Positions 5,943-6,998 of a stretch of DNA of 6,998 nucleotides are shown in pieces (positions within the stretch are counted from its first letter, which is position 1; each line of letters starts with the position of its first letter). The position numbers and the translations under genes were made by a program. The stretch covers positions 1 to 6,998 of the forward strand of contig JACSRL010000159.1 of assembly GCA_014879765.1 (NCBI GenBank), in the 5' to 3' direction. Below the pieces are notes generated by a model. The model saw only the letters and a program-made list of their open reading frames with translations. It was not told where the DNA came from and did no database searches. This DNA comes from Anaerolinea sp. (GTDB lineage: Bacteria > Chloroflexota > Anaerolineae > JAAEKA01).

Positions 5943-6998
5943 ATGCTGCTGACACAAGACCAGGAAATGATTCGCGACGCGGTGCGCGCCTTTGCCACCG
6001 AGCAGTTGTGGCCCCATGCGCCGCGCTGGGACAAGGAACACACCTTCCCGAAGGAGGCCCATCAGGGACTGGCGGCCCTGGGCGCTTACGGCATCTGTGT
6101 GCCCGAAGCCTACGGCGGCGCCAATCTGGACTACCTGACGCTGGCGCTGGTGCTGGAAGAAATCGCCGCCGGCGACGGGGGCACCAGCACCGCCATCTCG
6201 GTGACCAACTGCCCGGTCAACGCCATCCTGATGCGCTACGGCAGCGAAGCCCAGAAGCAGCAGTGGCTGGTGCCGCTGGCGCAGGGTCGGATGCTGGGCG
6301 CTTTCTGCCTGACCGAGCCGCACGTCGGCTCGGACGCCTCGGCGCTGCGGACGACCGCCGTGAAAGAGTTTGACGGTTTCACCGCCGGGCCGCCCCAAGG
6401 TGAAACGCTCCCCCTTGGGGGGCAGGGAGGACACGTCAGTGCCGAGCGTGGGGGTGACCATTACGTGCTCAACGGCGTCAAGCAGTTCATCACCAGCGGC
6501 AAGAACGGCCAGCTGGCCATCGTCATCGCCGTCACCGACAAGGGCGCCGGCAAGAAGGGCATGAGCGCGTTCATGGTGCCCACCGACACGCCCGGCTATG
6601 CGGTGGCGCGGCTGGAAGACAAGCTCGGGCAGCACAGCTCCGACACCGCGCAGATCAACCTGGACAACTGCCGCATTCCGGCCGAAAACCTGATCGGTCA
6701 GGAAGGCGAGGGCTACCGCATCGCGCTGTCGGCGCTGGAGGGTGGGCGCATCGGCATCGCGGCGCAGAGCGTCGGCATGGCGCGCAGCGCGCTTGACGTG
6801 GCGATTGCCTACGCCAAGGACCGGCAGAGTTTTGGCACCGCCATCTTCAACCATCAGGCGGTGGGATTCCGGCTGGCCGATTGCGCCACCCGGCTGGAGG
6901 CTGCGCGCCAGCTGATCTGGCATGCCGCCGCGCTGCGCGACGCCGGCCGGCCCTGCCTGAAGGAGGCGGCCATGGCCAAGCTGTTTGCCAGCGAAACC
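5943..6998 (+). CDS. Acyl-CoA dehydrogenase (3' end outside window), with an in-frame insertion
   Basis: The reading frame is open from ATG 5943 to the window edge (352 codons, no stop). ATG is preceded by GGAG at 5934-5937, five bases away. The product is an FAD enzyme that introduces a double bond into a short or branched acyl-CoA and passes electrons to electron-transfer flavoprotein. Visible parts are the N-terminal helical domain, the FCLTEPHVGSDAS flavin/substrate motif, the KQFITSGKNG strand, and LEGGRIGIAAQSVGMA opening the C-terminal helical domain. A Gly where isovaleryl-CoA dehydrogenase has its Glu implies the catalytic Glu lies further on, as in short-chain/2-methyl-branched enzymes, beyond the window. 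Between Val140-Lys141 and Gly171-Asp172-His173-Tyr174 there are about 28 residues that family members normally lack; they fall in a beta-hairpin turn of the middle domain. The frame is intact on both sides. Substrate unassigned; Acd/AcadSB-like is plausible. Confidence 0.93.
   Translation, partial: MLLTQDQEMIRDAVRAFATEQLWPHAPRWDKEHTFPKEAHQGLAALGAYGICVPEAYGGANLDYLTLALVLEEIAAGDGGTSTAISVTNCPVNAILMRYGSEAQKQQWLVPLAQGRMLGAFCLTEPHVGSDASALRTTAVKEFDGFTAGPPQGETLPLGGQGGHVSAERGGDHYVLNGVKQFITSGKNGQLAIVIAVTDKGAGKKGMSAFMVPTDTPGYAVARLEDKLGQHSSDTAQINLDNCRIPAENLIGQEGEGYRIALSALEGGRIGIAAQSVGMARSALDVAIAYAKDRQSFGTAIFNHQAVGFRLADCATRLEAARQLIWHAAALRDAGRPCLKEAAMAKLFASET
6366..6452 (+). repeat. Repeat-like palindromic insertion translated inside the acyl-CoA dehydrogenase gene
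   Basis: These 87 bases encode residues 142-170, which interrupt the conserved '(A)V(K/R)-DGDxYVLNG' turn. The core from 6387 is rich in G and C and has a perfect 8-bp stem: CCCCAAGG (6393-6400) with CCTTGGGG (6413-6420), loop of 12 bases. A second 8-bp stem, GTTTCACC (6376-6383) with GGTGAAAC (6399-6406), overlaps it by two bases, so the two are mutually exclusive. The core wording (GGGCCGCCCCAAGG ... CTTGGGGGGCAG ... GAGCGTGGGGG) matches an interspersed element I recall from Comamonadaceae genomes, usually found between genes; this recollection is unchecked. The exact borders are uncertain and no target-site duplication is evident. Confidence 0.6.

Noticed and set aside
6366..6452. Frameshift or pseudogene in the acyl-CoA dehydrogenase gene
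   Set aside because: The unusual segment keeps the frame, and conserved family sequence resumes immediately after it (GDHYVLNGVKQF). The gene looks intact as far as the window shows.
5739..6923. Open frame on the - strand (394 codons), antisense to the acyl-CoA dehydrogenase gene
   Set aside because: This is a shadow frame; the + strand frame carries the conserved acyl-CoA dehydrogenase motifs.

Overview
The window reads as an ordinary chromosomal stretch of a GC-rich betaproteobacterium, most likely family Comamonadaceae (Polaromonas/Acidovorax/Hydrogenophaga-like). The basis is the high GC content with strong G/C third-position bias, the can-aceK-thiolase-acyl-CoA dehydrogenase gene content, and two kinds of short interspersed repeat that I recall from this family. 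The family assignment is inference; no database was consulted.

All supported genes lie on the + strand and are tightly packed. In order they are: the 3' end of an isovaleryl-CoA dehydrogenase gene (2-205); a 129-base gap with a small hairpin; a family-4-type glycosyltransferase (335-1345); a beta-class carbonic anhydrase, can (1385-2053); isocitrate dehydrogenase kinase/phosphatase, aceK (2066-3895), 12 bases after can; a gap carrying a short repeat; a thiolase/acetyl-CoA acetyltransferase (3986-5167); a second gap with a copy of the same repeat; a short-chain dehydrogenase/reductase (5231-5911); and an acyl-CoA dehydrogenase that runs off the right edge (5943-6998).

Most of the genes converge on acetyl-CoA. 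The two acyl-CoA dehydrogenases and the thiolase fit branched-chain amino-acid or short-chain acyl-CoA breakdown to acetyl-CoA. AceK sets the split between the TCA cycle and the glyoxylate bypass when acetyl-CoA is the carbon source. Carbonic anhydrase can supply bicarbonate for biotin-dependent carboxylases, such as the 3-methylcrotonyl-CoA carboxylase that acts directly after isovaleryl-CoA dehydrogenase. The glycosyltransferase does not fit this theme. No strong terminator separates can from the genes downstream, so co-transcription is possible.

I found no defence system, mobile-element gene, CRISPR array, tRNA or rRNA. The most notable observation is an in-frame insertion of about 28 codons in the acyl-CoA dehydrogenase (about 6366-6452). 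Its DNA contains a palindrome and resembles an interspersed Comamonadaceae repeat, so it looks like a small repeat captured as translated sequence in a catabolic enzyme.
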